From: Prostheceraeus crozeri
Lineage: Eukaryota > Platyhelminthes > Polycladida > Euryleptidae
DNA: 64,000 nucleotides
Reading direction: 5' to 3'
Assembly (NCBI GenBank): GCA_907163375.1
Contig: CAJQUW010009243.1
Span: 136,501-200,500, forward strand
In this document: piece after piece, positions 9,790-21,108 of the stretch
Position numbering within the stretch: the first letter of the stretch is position 1
Layout of the letters: each line of letters starts with the position of its first letter
Notes under the pieces: model-generated
What the model was told of the DNA's origin: nothing
Databases searched by the model: none
Seen by the model: only the letters and a program-made list of their open reading frames with translations
Made by a program: the position numbers and the translations under genes

Positions 9790-12490
9790 ATATGAATAAC
9801 CAATGCCTCTTCAACACTCAGACAATCTATAGATTGACTATTTTGTTTATCGAGCGTCATAAACAGTATTCCTGTTGAGAATATGTAATTGAATAATTAC
9901 ATGCACATAATTGTATAAAAAAGTAATTGTCTACTCACAGTAAAATACGTTACAGTCTTAAATTTCGAAAATCGGAATGCTTCGTGCCTTAATGGACTCT
10001 AAAGTCTAAAAACATACTTGAGTAAAGAAAACATACCTACAACATCCACATAAATGACATCGTACTTACGCAAATTTTACATAAGCAATTGACAAATTTA
10101 TTTAAACAATACCTGAATGTGTTTTGTCATATATCTTTGCTTCATAATGAGTGGATGAAGTAAATATGAATTTCAATACTTTTTAACTCAGATACGAGAA
10201 AAACGTTAGGTAGCAGATTTACACCTAAAAACCTAAATCTTGAGATTGCGCACGTTTTACAAATGCGTAATATGTACAGTACATATACCGTAGTTATACT
10301 CGTATATCTGCTATTTTTTCCAGTTATCATAAAAAACACATTTTGTATAGTTTTCTTACCTTAATAGCTCTTCCCATAACAATTTTACCGGTTTTTACCA
10401 GGGGTAGTACTCGGTATTATTTACTACCCGTGGAAAAACTCATCCAACCCTGCCACAGGCACTTAAGACATATTTTAATTCGAAGGAATACATTATGTAG
10501 GCCTACAGATAGCGTTAAGCCGAACTCGCATAATAGCGTTAATTCGAACTGCTTCATATTTTTTCTGTAGTTCTTTTCAATGTAAACTTCGTGATCTAGG
10601 CTTTTGTGACTTAAAGTGGTAGCTTATTTTCAAGCTGATCCTCAAAAATCGATGGATTTAGCCCACTGGAAGATGATATTTATAAACTGTTGTGAGAAGT
10701 GATCTTTCGAAGATTTAGCCACGTCTTGGAAATATTGTGGTTGCATCATAACTCTCAGTATAGCGCATCCATTTTCAAATTTGTTGCACTATGTAATTCT
10801 TCTGTAAAGTTTCATTTGAAGTTGCTCGGATTTGTTGCCTTAAAATGGATGTAGACGACTTAAACTAGACAAAACATATGCTTATTTAAAGGGATGTCCA
10901 ACTCGCGGACAGAACAAGAAGTTGGAGATTTGAACCGTAGGGCTCATGTCGGAGTAATCATCCTGATCCAATTTGAGTGAATGTTTCAAAATCCTAATAT
11001 TAGATTATCACTTCAAAAGTTAAGGTCAAATAATAGAAGTAGAATCAGAGAGTCGCGAAATGTCATAGTTTTTGCTTCACGCACCTTAAATTACATTGAT
11101 TTTTTATCAAATAATCTCAAGTTTACGGAAAAGGATTGAAAGGATTGACATCAACAGAATTTAAACCTTCTCAAGCTTGTGTTATATCATCGACAGAAAA
11201 TGGAGACTTCGAACCGTGACAGAAATTAAAGAGAAAGGACAAGTATTTTACAAACATATTTCTTGTCATTCAATTCCATTTACGTTTATAGGAATATTGT
11301 AGAAGGCGGTTTCAGAATAAAAGAAGACAACCAATAAAATGCCAAATGCACTGAGCATGAGGAAATAAGACATCAGAACGATCTGGATAAATCGTATGAT
11401 TTTGGATGCTTTTGTATCATTAAATCAAACATTCAACATGTGGATGTGGGTTCTGTTTTAAATTTTGAGACATAGAATACATCCAAAATGTTGAGAATCT
11501 GGAGGCTGACAATAGATAAAATAATAAAAAAATTCAGTATGGCGATAGTTTTAGTAAACATTGATAATCTACCAGTCTTAGGTCACATTATCCACTGGAT
11601 TGCTTGACTTCGTTGATATCAAGATGTTTGAAGATTCCACTGCCCGGTGCTGTTGCGTCATTGTATACAGCATATAAGACAATAGATCTTGATTACTTTC
11701 ATTAAGTTCATGTACCATTTCGTGCGGAGCATGCAAATAAAAGATCACGACATATCTGGAATGCAAGGATTTAAGTCAGACTCTCGTATTGTCTCCGAAT
11801 TAGAGATTGACCATTGTAGATTAGTGCCTGGATGAATTCGATTTTTGACATCGAATATTCCGATTCGCTCACAAATTTATTGAGCCTAAATTTGCGAATA
11901 CGAGTGAACTTCTAATCCAATTCGAGTAATGGCTGTACAATCTTTAAGTTACATGGTTGCATAAAGTTACCCCACTACATTCTACCCATTATCTCAACGT
12001 TCACGACGATGTTTAATGCTGTTGTCAATTTCTACTATGATCATGTTTGTGATCTATTATTTGAGAGCCTCAAAGATTACTCTCGAGTACCGATCTTTGG
12101 GTGTATATTTCTTTAATATATTTTTGATCCTCTTTAAAGAAAATGTTTTAAACAAAGTTGGGAGTGCTCCAAATTGTCATACCCCGGGAGCTGAACGAAA
12201 ATCAATCAACTCTCTTTTGATACTGTGCTAGTTCACCTATGCAATATTTCTCATTCAACACAAACGAGTAGGCCATAAATTAAACTGACAACTCGAAATT
12301 ACTAAAATTGTTGTAACTTTCGGTGCATTGATTCACAGGGCTACTGAATACTGATACGTGACTTGGTTCTACTGATATTCGGCGTAAGAAATAAAAGAAT
12401 CCTAAAATGAGAATATAAACTTCTCTGCTGCCAGAATTGCGCATATAAAAAGTTGGCTAAAAAGTAGGGTTGTATATCAAATTGTAAAAA
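9790..12490. other. No gene supported in 2.7 kb
   Basis: AT-rich sequence with short random frames only. One feature of note is CCACGGGTAGTAAATAATACC/GGAAAAACTCATCCAACCCTG near 10410-10452, which resembles a hAT tip (CAGGGTTGGATGAG on the minus strand) but has no partner nearby. TAGGCCTA occurs at about 10499. Confidence 0.4.
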
Positions 12491-12491
12491 A

Positions 12492-12743
12492 TTAACAGGA
12501 TATCCGAACTGTCAAGATTTGACTGTCAGGAGCTCCACCAACCGTCGAGGCGAGGAAGGCATTTGAGGAAAACGTACCGATGACATTGTAGAATGCCATT
12601 TTCTCACTTCGTAGATTCAACTACAATGAATGAGCTTCAAAGCAGCCTACCTCGGAAGGTGCAATGTCATTAAAAAAGTATTGCATACATTGTGCATCTA
12701 CCTCGTGCTTCACTTGGTCCCGCATTTTGTCTTGATCATCACT
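12492..12743 (-). pseudogene. Probable PIF/Harbinger-type transposase remnant
   Basis: A single minus-strand frame stays open over 84 codons except for one in-frame TAG (12621-12623). Before the stop it reads SDDQDKMRDQVKHEVDAQCM and NDIAPSEVGCFEAHSL. After it come LNLRSEKMAFYNVIG and FLASTVGGAPDSQILTVRIS. The pattern 'PSE...HS-LNL...GG-x-x-DSQIL' resembles the middle of Harbinger (HARBI1-like) DDE transposases, where a glycine-rich turn and H/P-D-S carry the second catalytic aspartate. The base composition is clearly richer in GC than the flanks. The match is by eye only. A decayed host exon pair is the alternative, since the stop lies beside a GTAGGC...TTGTAG stretch that mimics a 30-nt intron. 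Confidence 0.35.
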
Positions 12744-12919
12744 TCAGAATATGAAGTTAAATAAATAGCAGTCTACGGTCGGTCAGTGACAAATTTTTTA
12801 AGATTCAATATTCCAAATGATAGATTATTATCAAAATTATCAGTATTTGAGGTGTACGTTTGTTTGCATGAGATTACGCTATCATTTCCTTGCAGAGAAC
12901 ATGTATTGATGTATTGTAT

Positions 12920-12965
12920 ATATTTGAAGATAACATGTACAATTGTACATGTTATTTTCAAATAT
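12920..12965. repeat. 46-bp near-perfect palindrome
   Basis: The segment is self-complementary around ACAATTGT, with arms of 23 bp and one mismatch (G opposite T). RNA or single-stranded DNA here would form a strong hairpin. It may be a tiny MITE or a chance AT-rich palindrome. Confidence 0.6.
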
Positions 12966-13158
12966 TGAAGTTGATTTTATTGCACAAAAATGATTGTGTG
13001 AGACTGTGAGTCTATCAGCCACACGAGAATGTGATATCAAAGTAGACTTTCATCCATGACCATGTTGTATTGTTCTCTGATGACGCATCATATTCATTAT
13101 CTTATTTTCAATTACCGCTATCACTAGGTAAGGTCAAGCATAGTCGTGTTTGGTGCAG

Positions 13159-13197
13159 TTTAAAGACGTATCAGGAAGCATGCGTGAAAGAATACAT
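13159..13197 (+). CDS. Candidate micro-exon with a DxSxS (vWA-like) motif
   Basis: GTGTTTGGTGCAG (ending 13158) precedes 39 nt, open in phase 0, that encode FKDVSGSMRERIH, followed by GTAAGT. DVSGSM is the metal-ion-dependent adhesion motif of von Willebrand type A domains, which bind divalent metal and ligand. A 13-codon exon is short. I found no adjoining exon that completes the domain, so the call rests on motif plus splice sites and could be coincidence. Confidence 0.25.
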
Positions 13198-13199
13198 GT

Positions 13200-14395
13200 A
13201 AGTCAATTCTGCTTCGCATTTAATTAAAGTGTATTTGGCCCCAATTATTCACGGATATGTTTGTTGAAATGTACTCATTGACCAAAACATTATTCAACTA
13301 CTGCATCACTCAAGGGATTACTCAATTTTTCAAATGATATTGATCAACACAAAATTAACCTTCTGGTAACATGATTAAGCCTGACTTACCAGCCGCACAT
13401 CTTTTGCATGGCAATTTGATCTATCGTTTATTTGATTTAATTTTTGTTAATTAGCTTTCATTAATCATTAGCAGCTCTAAGCAAATATACACACACAGGC
13501 TGACATTCTTCAATATCAAGTCTTCAAAAATTCCTGAAAATTCACACTGCTAGACACATAAGTCCCAATAAGGCTCGGCTTTACGAAAATTAATATAATA
13601 ACTATTAAGAATGTTTCAGCAATTCTTTGCATCGGACTAGATTGTGCTTGAATTCTGATCTCCTTTGGTGATTGGGCGTCTGTTTTAGAACTTCTTTAAT
13701 TAGACTGCACTAAAACCCAGTATTAGATGTCCATTTTGTCGATGAGTATATTGTTCCAGCTGACATTGCATCCCAATAGGCTTGATTAGCAAAACATCCA
13801 TGTATCTTCAATTAATTTAAAATCAGGAACTCCCTTGCTTGATAGCTGTAGATGTGTGATTGCTAGACCCCCATTTCATGACAGGCCTATCTAACATTAT
13901 TCTAGAATTGAAAGAAAATTGTCGTGTGCTATTTTTTATCAAAATGCTTATTCGCCAATGAACCGACAAAGTCACTTTAACGAGAATAATATCTGAAAAT
14001 GTCAGAGATATCAGCTATTACATCATGAATTTGCATCGAGACCGAAATTATTAGTGATCTCTAATTTGGTCAAAATACAATTTTGATTAAATAGTTGCCT
14101 AGAATTCTAACAAACAATGCCCCTGTAAATTCATTAAGTCAATGATATGAGGGCCTACATCATCCTTTGGTCTGATTTTACCGAGAGGAAAATGAATCAA
14201 GTGGATCAAGAATCATTTAATATAGGAAAATAAAAGCCGCGAATTTACAGATTGCAGGTCCATTAAATTTTCTTACTGTCTTTTGATGTGTTCTTTGACA
14301 ATGATAAGAGGCTTACTTCACAGAAGATTCAGCCTCATGCTAACTTGATGCATGGAGGTTGCCACACTAAAAATTATGAATGATACAATACCGGT
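13200..14395. other. No gene seen
   Basis: AT-rich non-coding stretch. No transposon ends were recognised. The base composition is even and stops are dense on both strands. Confidence 0.4.
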
Positions 14396-14399
14396 AATA

Positions 14400-15070
14400 T
14401 TTTATTTGTATGATTGCTGTTAATTAACAGTTTATTGTTGAAATTCGTCGCATTGGTGTCGTTAGGAGGATGCAATCGCTATAGACAATTACATAGAAGA
14501 CTAAGCAGGCGACATGGATGGAATAAAGTCAGACATACAGGTGGAATATATCAAGAGATCAAAAGGTGTCTTCTAACATTGAGAAGCTGCGTTCGATGGC
14601 GGCACTGGTGGCTTGTGTGTTCTGTCGAAGAAATGCGCTGTCTTTTGTCTTCTAAAAGGACAGGAAAGTCAGAGTTCTTAACTTCCTTTTCAATGTAAGC
14701 CTATATGTTGCAGGGATCGAGGCCGAAATTGTGCTCTTGCAAATCTGCTGCGGCAGTTGATAAACAGTTCTTCGTTTTCACACTGTTGTCTCACAAAATG
14801 CTTTTCTCACATTTTCATTCATATGGAGAAGAGGTTGATAAGATTGAGTTTTCGTGAGTTGAGAGGTCAGATCTTGATTATTAACAGCCTCCTTGCCTGA
14901 GGAGCCATTTTCCGTTCTCTTCGAAAGATGCAGCTTTGTGTTGGGCAATAGGAAAATCACAACCGCCTCGATCTATATTCATAGTTGACATGGGATGAGA
15001 TTTTTCATTCCCACTACTGTTCGACACGACGGGGAACCTCTACGGGAATCCCGTGGGAATTTTCATACAC
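14400..15070 (-). pseudogene. hAT transposon remnant with dimerisation motif
   Basis: Read on the minus strand from about 15070, the sequence begins with a tip-like CAGTGTATGAAAATTCCCACGG. It then has GGGAATCCCG words like those of the first hAT element, followed by scattered coding fragments. At about 14612-14571 the minus strand encodes ATSAAIERSFSML, the signature of the hAT C-terminal dimerisation domain. Stops and frame changes are frequent (for example TGA about 15 bp after that motif), and most of the catalytic domain is missing or unreadable. It is related to, but older than, the copy at the window start. Confidence 0.6.
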
Positions 15071-15079
15071 TGCAGAAAA

Positions 15080-16170
15080 AGCAGTATGATATGATGGAGT
15101 AACATGTTCACGTGGTAAATGATTCATCTGTAATTAATTTTGTCACTTTCCGCCAGGTGATATTATATCCTCACACTAGAAACCAGATAGATTGCTGATA
15201 AGAATATTAATGCCTGATTTGAATGACATTTTTATGTACCTACTCACTTAGCAATTACACAGCACACACCCTCATATACGCCCAGTACAGCTTGTAGGCG
15301 CTATTATTTAGCACACGTTTTGGACTTATTGACGTCTACTGTAATCTGAATCCAAGATTCAATTGATAAAGAGGATCCAAGATTCAATTGAACATGGTTG
15401 ATAATTGCCAAGACAATGTGCTACTCGCGTAGACTTTATCTTTGTAGAATTTCGCTCATCAAATTGTACCATTCTTAAGCCCAAAATACTTTTAATATTG
15501 CAAGGATGTCCCTTATCAGAGTCACATAATGCATTAAACTCCAACTGATGTTGTCTACAGTTGCTGGCATACTGTGTATATAATTGTGTAGCCACAATTC
15601 TCCTGCATGTTTTAGAACATTTCAGAAATTCAATCACTTTTTACATACTTTTAAATTTAGTGCCTTTCTCGTGACATTTTCATGCATTTCCATGTATTTT
15701 CATGTAATTAAATGCATTCGGAACGAAGTATGGCAACATAGACGGAAACTAAGGTGCGATGCAGTGAAGATACATCTCATCATTCAAATTTGTTGAATCA
15801 TTCTGAGTGGTGCGAAATTTCTTGACCATTTTGAATTTTAAATTGAGTCATGTTCGCTAGGTGAGAATTATTGCAACGCTCGCAATCATTATCAATGTCA
15901 TGAAAGTTAGATCACACTCGCCGCTGCACCTCCACAATTTCATGTAGAGGAACTGATGTCGAAAACGTACGAGGGATTTCTCGCCCACACCGTTAGATAG
16001 CAAGTTTTCCTGTAACCAAAGTACAGAGCTTTTGAGGCACTTTGCCTGATATTTCGGTTTCCCGCAGAAATCACAAATGTGAAAGCTGATTAAAATCCAT
16101 TCTCATTTCCACGTAACTGTTTGTATTGATGTTTTTCAAATACTTTTAAAACTGGAGGATGCTTGAATAT
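15080..16170. other. No gene seen
   Basis: Non-coding by eye. A short direct duplication (GATCCAAGATTCAATTGA at about 15349 and 15373) is the only structure noted. Confidence 0.4.
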
Positions 16171-16174
16171 TACC

Positions 16175-16575
16175 GTAGGCCGACAATTATCCTACAAAAT
16201 TGCTGACAAAATCAACCGACGATTGTCACCTCCAATATCCTGCGATATCCGACGAATTTGTAGGTTCTCCACCGACATCGAAACATATGCTTTGTATGCA
16301 GATTAGCTAAACAAAAACTGTTGAATATTGATTGATTTTTTTTCATTAGTGATTGCTTCACTTTTGGGCAATCTGTATTGTTGTGTGGCAAAACCATGAT
16401 TTATTTTAACATAATTTAATTAATTACCTACATTTTTTATGAACTTTAAGCCATAATTCACTGCTATTCATTTTGTCGCTTTTTGTCAGATATTGTAGGC
16501 ATTCAGTGGCAATCATCCTACAAGAACTAACAATGACTGACAAAATAGATTTTGTAGGATAAATGTCTGTCAATT
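16175..16575. mobile_element. MITE-like element, about 400 bp
   Basis: ACAATTATCCTACAAAATTGCTGACAAAAT near 16180 is mirrored by the reverse complement of ATGACTGACAAAATAGATTTTGTAGGATAAATGTC near 16530-16565. A further TATTGTAGG...CCTACAAGAA pair lies inside (about 16490-16520). There is no coding sequence. Superfamily and target duplication were not resolved. Confidence 0.5.
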
Positions 16576-16599
16576 TTCAGTCAACGGTTTACAGTGTAC

Positions 16600-17900
16600 T
16601 AATAATACTTAAAATGCAAGGTATTTGACTTTTACACAGGATCGCTTTCATTATAGACAACATCCATCTGCATTTTATTTCGAATCTCAATTAATCCATC
16701 AGATCACTATCGATCCTCCTTTTTATTTAATAGTATTTGCTTTTAGCTATTTTCTTATTTCAATTTCCAACGACAGCTTGGTATCTCATTACGTATTCTT
16801 AAATTGCCCAGACTTTGACATTCTTATCAACTGATCGCCAGACGATGATTTCGTGCAATGAAACGATTTGTCGACGTTGCTCTTGCCGATTTCCGTTCCG
16901 ATCTTTGGACAGTCTGTCGAGATATTGATGAAAGATGAGGAGGAGTAGCATTAATCATACAGCATTTGTTTGCTAACTAAAGATGAAGTTTCAATAAGAA
17001 GGGAATATCAACAAGAAATAATTTAAACTAAAGACAATGATGCAATTGAATGCGAGAGTTAATGCATTTTTATTGAAAATTTTTATTTCAATAGAAATTT
17101 TGTCGATATGGGATCGGAATAATGATTGAAATGTGAGCAATTAATTTGTAATTTCAACTCACTCATTCCTGTTTTAATTGCTTACCGTAAAAATTTTCAC
17201 AATTATCCGGTATTTGACTGATACTGTTACTTAGACTAAGATTTCGATTTTTAGTACTTTCATTTTCTATCATAAATGCAATTTTCACTTCCATAACAAA
17301 CTATTTTGAATCTGTTCTACATATCTTCATTGAAAATTCAAGGCAATGCAAGCAGCTCTTATCGATACAATTGGCTGAAAAAATGAAGCGGGAATCAGCG
17401 ACTATGCTTATTTAACAAAAGATTCACGTTTTGATGTGAAGCAGTGAGTGCATGAGCAATAATGATCAAAAGATATCTTGTTGCATCTGTCTCTGAGCAA
17501 ACTACCAAACTGCGCAATCTGTCTGAATATTACTGTACATTTATAATAAGAAATTGTTAGAAAATGATCGGTACGGCGTTCGGTTTGTGATGATTATCAC
17601 ATGTCGTAGCATATGTCTATATGATTAATTACAGGAAAATCAGGGATATCAAATAAGAACGTAGAAAAATTAATCGAAGCATAACAAATGTGCCTAGCAC
17701 ATATACTTACAGCCAGTAGAGCTGAATTAATCAATCAATCAAAATAATAATCAGTAGACTTTTTGAGGCTAATCTCAATCATAATCACGTTTATTAATCA
17801 GCAAATGGATTGGATTTGATTTTAGTCATCCCAACATCAGTTGAGATAAGAACACGGCCACCAATGGCAGAGTGACAGCTAGACTACGTAAGGACTGAAA
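16600..17900. other. No gene seen
   Basis: AT-rich. One run of ATCA/AATCAATCAATCAAAATAATAATC repeats at about 17725-17755 is low-complexity. Nothing else was recognised. Confidence 0.4.
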
Positions 17901-17916
17901 GTACACAATGTCGCAG

Positions 17917-18700
17917 AGAGTAGAAATAGAAATAGAAATATATTTTCCACCAATACAAAATCTGTACAAGGATCGTTACATTTACATATACTCGTAGATA
18001 AATACATTTATCTATAGTACATTTATTACTTTTACAAAATACTACATATAATACAAATACAGATAAATGTAGAGGTGGGCGGGGCCAGAGCACTGTGGGA
18101 GAGTAGGAACCTAGCCCCGCTAACAAAAGTTCAGATTAAAATTACTCACATATCAAAATCATTTACATTATACATATAAGCATATATCCTAGATACTCTC
18201 ACACAAGGTATGTACAGTCAAACAACAGGTCAGTGATCGTCATACAAGATACATACATGAAAGTCCACATACACATATACTTACAAATCACATACTTGGG
18301 CTATTATATGCCAATGTCCGGGATACAATATCAGGGTTGGAATAGCATTTGATATTTTCCATTCGCACACACTATCATCTCTCTTAGTTACCTCAGATAT
18401 TGCAACTTTCGTTTCTGTTAGTATTTGCTGACTAGTATTTGTTTAAGCTTTTTTTGGAACTTATCATATTCTCTTATTTCTTTAATGCTACGAGGAAGTA
18501 AATTCCATTCAATCACTGAGGCAAAGTCAATACTACGTTGCCCTAAGCTTGTCCTATGAAATGGTATCTGGAGGTTAACTTTATTTCTTAATGTATGTTT
18601 ATGTAAGTTAATGTAAGTACCAATCCTTGATGCAAGGTCATGAACATGTGTTCCCGCCTCGTCATAAATATCTTCCTTACAATATCATCCCTCTGATGTT
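17917..18700 (-). mobile_element. 3' end of a CR1/L2-like LINE
   Basis: On the minus strand an open frame of about 90 codons ends at a TAA (18420-18418). It reads ASRIGTYINLHKHTLRNKVN, PFHRTSLGQRSIDFASVIEW and NLLPRSIKEIREYDKFQKKL. This is the typical C-terminal tail of non-LTR reverse transcriptases: a basic strand, then 'G.rs..f.....WN.LP..i+....-..FKkkLK'. A GC-rich 3' UTR block (about 18060-18120) follows. The copy ends in a short TATTTC microsatellite at 17917-17940, the kind of tail seen on CR1/L2 relatives. Everything upstream of the C-terminus is missing, as usual for 5'-truncated insertions. Confidence 0.75.
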
Positions 18701-18719
18701 TTCTCTTTTCGTGTAGTTC

Positions 18720-19155
18720 CTACTTTAGATTATCAGAAAAATCAATAGACTACTGAGTTCCATGTTTTTCTCAATGTGTACGCCATGATGTCACTGAACA
18801 AAATAGAATAACTACAGTAATACTAATTCAGTAAGCTTATTAATTGAACAAGGAGATGGGTTTTAATAAATATCTGCTATCACTGCACAGTATTAAACAC
18901 TTTTATCACGATTCAAATTATTAACTTAAGCGCACTATAATTATCACTGATCCAACAAAGCATCTGAAAGCCGTAATCAGCAATATTTTCAACCTACCCA
19001 ACCTTCATGATAAAGCGTCTGACCACATTAATCATAGTACCAATTTCGAACACTTTAATCAATCATAATCATAATCAAATATTTGAAAACTTTAATCATA
19101 ATCTCAATCATAATCAACATTCTTGAAGATTCGCTAATCGTTCCTGCTCTAATAA
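18720..19155. other. No gene; ATCATAATC-type low-complexity DNA
   Basis: A run of AATCATAATC and TTAATCATAATC words at about 19035-19120 forms a degenerate simple repeat. No coding signal was seen. Confidence 0.45.
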
Positions 19156-19157
19156 CC

Positions 19158-19260
19158 AGGCTTGGCGTGGAACGAGATTTCCTCGTCCCATTCCCACAGG
19201 ATTTTTTGAAATGTACGATTATTTCCCATAATTAATCCCATGAGCCAAATGTTTCTTTGA
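19158..19260 (+). mobile_element. hAT left tip related to the first element
   Basis: The tip CAGGCTTGGCGTGGAACG at 19158 is followed by CCCATTCCCACAGGATTTTTTG and TTATTTCCCATAATTAATCC. These align in order with bases 27-80 of the window (CCCATTCCCACGGGATTTTTC...TTTCCCATCAGAATTCCC). It is therefore another member of the same hAT family. No matching right tip was found downstream, so its extent is unknown. Confidence 0.6.
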
Positions 19261-20077
19261 TAGGATTAGCTGACAGGAAACCAAGCTAAGGGGACATGCT
19301 ATTCCACTGTAGGCCTACTATGTATTACGTGAATAATAGGTCTACATCATGCATTGGTGTCTCAATTGGAACTTGCTACCCTTATTTTGTCATCCATGTC
19401 ATTAGATAACATAAAGCAAAGGCCTCTACAGACAGGTCTACAATCCATAATATCAGACTACCCTGAAAATTGCATTTCGAATAGCTAAACTAGCTTCCTT
19501 ATTAGATGTCACATTGTGCCCATTAATGGTACATGCTCTCAACCACTTCGACCCAAATAAGTTTTGTTAAAATAGTTAAAAACCCTATCGATGCACAAAC
19601 CACAGAGCCTTATATGAACATGATGAGCCTAATGCAGATCGGCCTATGTCCCTACAAAAAACATACCTACCAATTAATGCGAGTGGACAACCTTGTTTAC
19701 TTGCAGCTATTACTATTTTCGCTCTCTACCGGTACCTAGTAAAATCTGAATGGAAACAGGTCTTTACAGTAGACCGAAGTACATCATTCGCATCTGAAAA
19801 TAGACTAAGACATCTACGTCAAATACAGAAATTTCAACCTGTCATATTTCCATTTTTCTCACAGGACTGCACTCATCATGCAGTCTCACTCCTATTAATA
19901 ATCATGCTGATAATTTTGCTATCATCTATTTAACATTTAGCCATTCATTTTGCATATATCACTTAAAACTGTTAAGCAGGTATTTTGTTGTTTTCTGTTA
20001 CTTAATTCAATTTAAGATTTAAAGCCTTTGTTAGAGCAGCGCGCTGTTTAAGATAAATATCAAGTTAGAAAAAATAC

Positions 20078-20299
20078 CTTTTCCCTCAGAAATGATAACA
20101 CACAGTCATTAGTATCAGATCTTGAATGATATTTCAGCGAATTCGGTAAAGCATCTAAGAAAGCGTGCAACATAGCTGCGAAAATATTATTCAGCTCCAC
20201 TGTCACATTTCTGTGCGAATTCCCATTTGAAATCCACGAATATATATTACTCAGAGCAGTTTGCATCTTGAAAGAAATCGCACGCTTTGTTGTACTCAT
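20078..20299 (-). CDS. Candidate first coding exon, unknown protein
   Basis: ATG at 20299 opens 74 codons that end at a phase-0 donor AAG|GTATTT. The peptide reads MSTTKRAISFKMQTALSNIY, then SWISNGNSHRNVTVELNNIF, and ends CVLSFLREK. It is balanced in composition and looks like a soluble helical protein. The frame also continues past the donor for ten codons to a stop. If spliced to the nearest AG (20044), the intron would be only 34 nt, and the next codons RAALTKALNLKLN also look coding. Such a tiny intron is improbable in animals. The block lies 3' of the two-exon gene at 21109-21694 on the same strand. Family unknown. Confidence 0.3.
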
Positions 20300-20617
20300 C
20301 ACAACATACAAGTGCATTCCAAAAAAATATCAAAAATGCTACATGAGGTGATCAATACACATAAAATGTCACTATCGTCTGAGATAGCTCCTTTTGAAGT
20401 CTATTTTCTTATGCTAACCCATGAAATCATGCGAAAATACATTACATGTGACAGTGTGACAGCGATTTCGTCCATCTTTCATGTTGACGGAAAGTATTTT
20501 GAATAATTCCTAGATATTGTAGACGATTCTAAACATTCGCTTCATCATCTTCCGCTACCCGTAGTAAAACCAGCGACCGTTCAATGTCACTTTGTTAAAA
20601 AACCATGTTCTATTTCT

Positions 20618-20940
20618 TTGATATTTGTGTTAGAAAATAAAAGTACTGCTAAGGACGAACCAGGTAGAGAAAACACGATGGAACATATTCGTCGAGGCAC
20701 TGACCCTCTATTTGCAGCACACAAGATGAGTCTGATAATAAACTCCCATGATTGCCAAGATGAACACGAAAATACGAGAATATATCAAGGCCTTTTATGC
20801 TCACTAAAATGTTCCCCGAATCATCCATTGTTATAAAAATGAGAAAGCATTCGAAGATTTGACGTCACTAGAAATCGATATATTTCTTAGAATACGTCAG
20901 ATAGCGAAGAGACGAAGCACCCTATGCCGCACTGTACAAA
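20618..20940 (+). pseudogene. Coding-like block in shifting frames
   Basis: One plus frame reads KDEPGRENTMEHIRRGTDPL and NTRIYQGLLCSLKC to a stop at 20836. The following 100 bp is protein-like only in other frames (MFPESSIVIKM, then FEDLTSLEIDIFLRIRQIAK to a stop near 20950). This suggests a decayed coding sequence with at least two frameshifts, or an exon of an unrecognised mobile element. No family was recognised. Confidence 0.2.
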
Positions 20941-20972
20941 GAAACAAATAATTAATGGAATTAAACAATATC

Positions 20973-20978
20973 TTTATT
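20973..20978 (-). terminator. Poly(A) signal of the 21109-21694 gene
   Basis: AATAAA on the minus strand, about 130 nt downstream of the TAA at 21109. It is the first such hexamer after the stop and is placed where a short 3' UTR would end. Confidence 0.4.
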
Positions 20979-21108
20979 GAACGTTCTAAAAAGTAAGTCA
21001 AGTAAAAAAGATATTAAAAGAAATCAGGGTAGCGGAAACTAGTCACGGAGGGCTGTTGGTGTCGACAGATTCAAGGATAACTGACGAGTTATCCTATTTG
21101 TTACCCAA

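Noticed and set aside
10410..10452. hAT element ending in CCAACCCTG
   Set aside because: No left tip or duplication found; a single tip-like word is not enough. CAGGGTTGGAATAG at 18333 is also alone.
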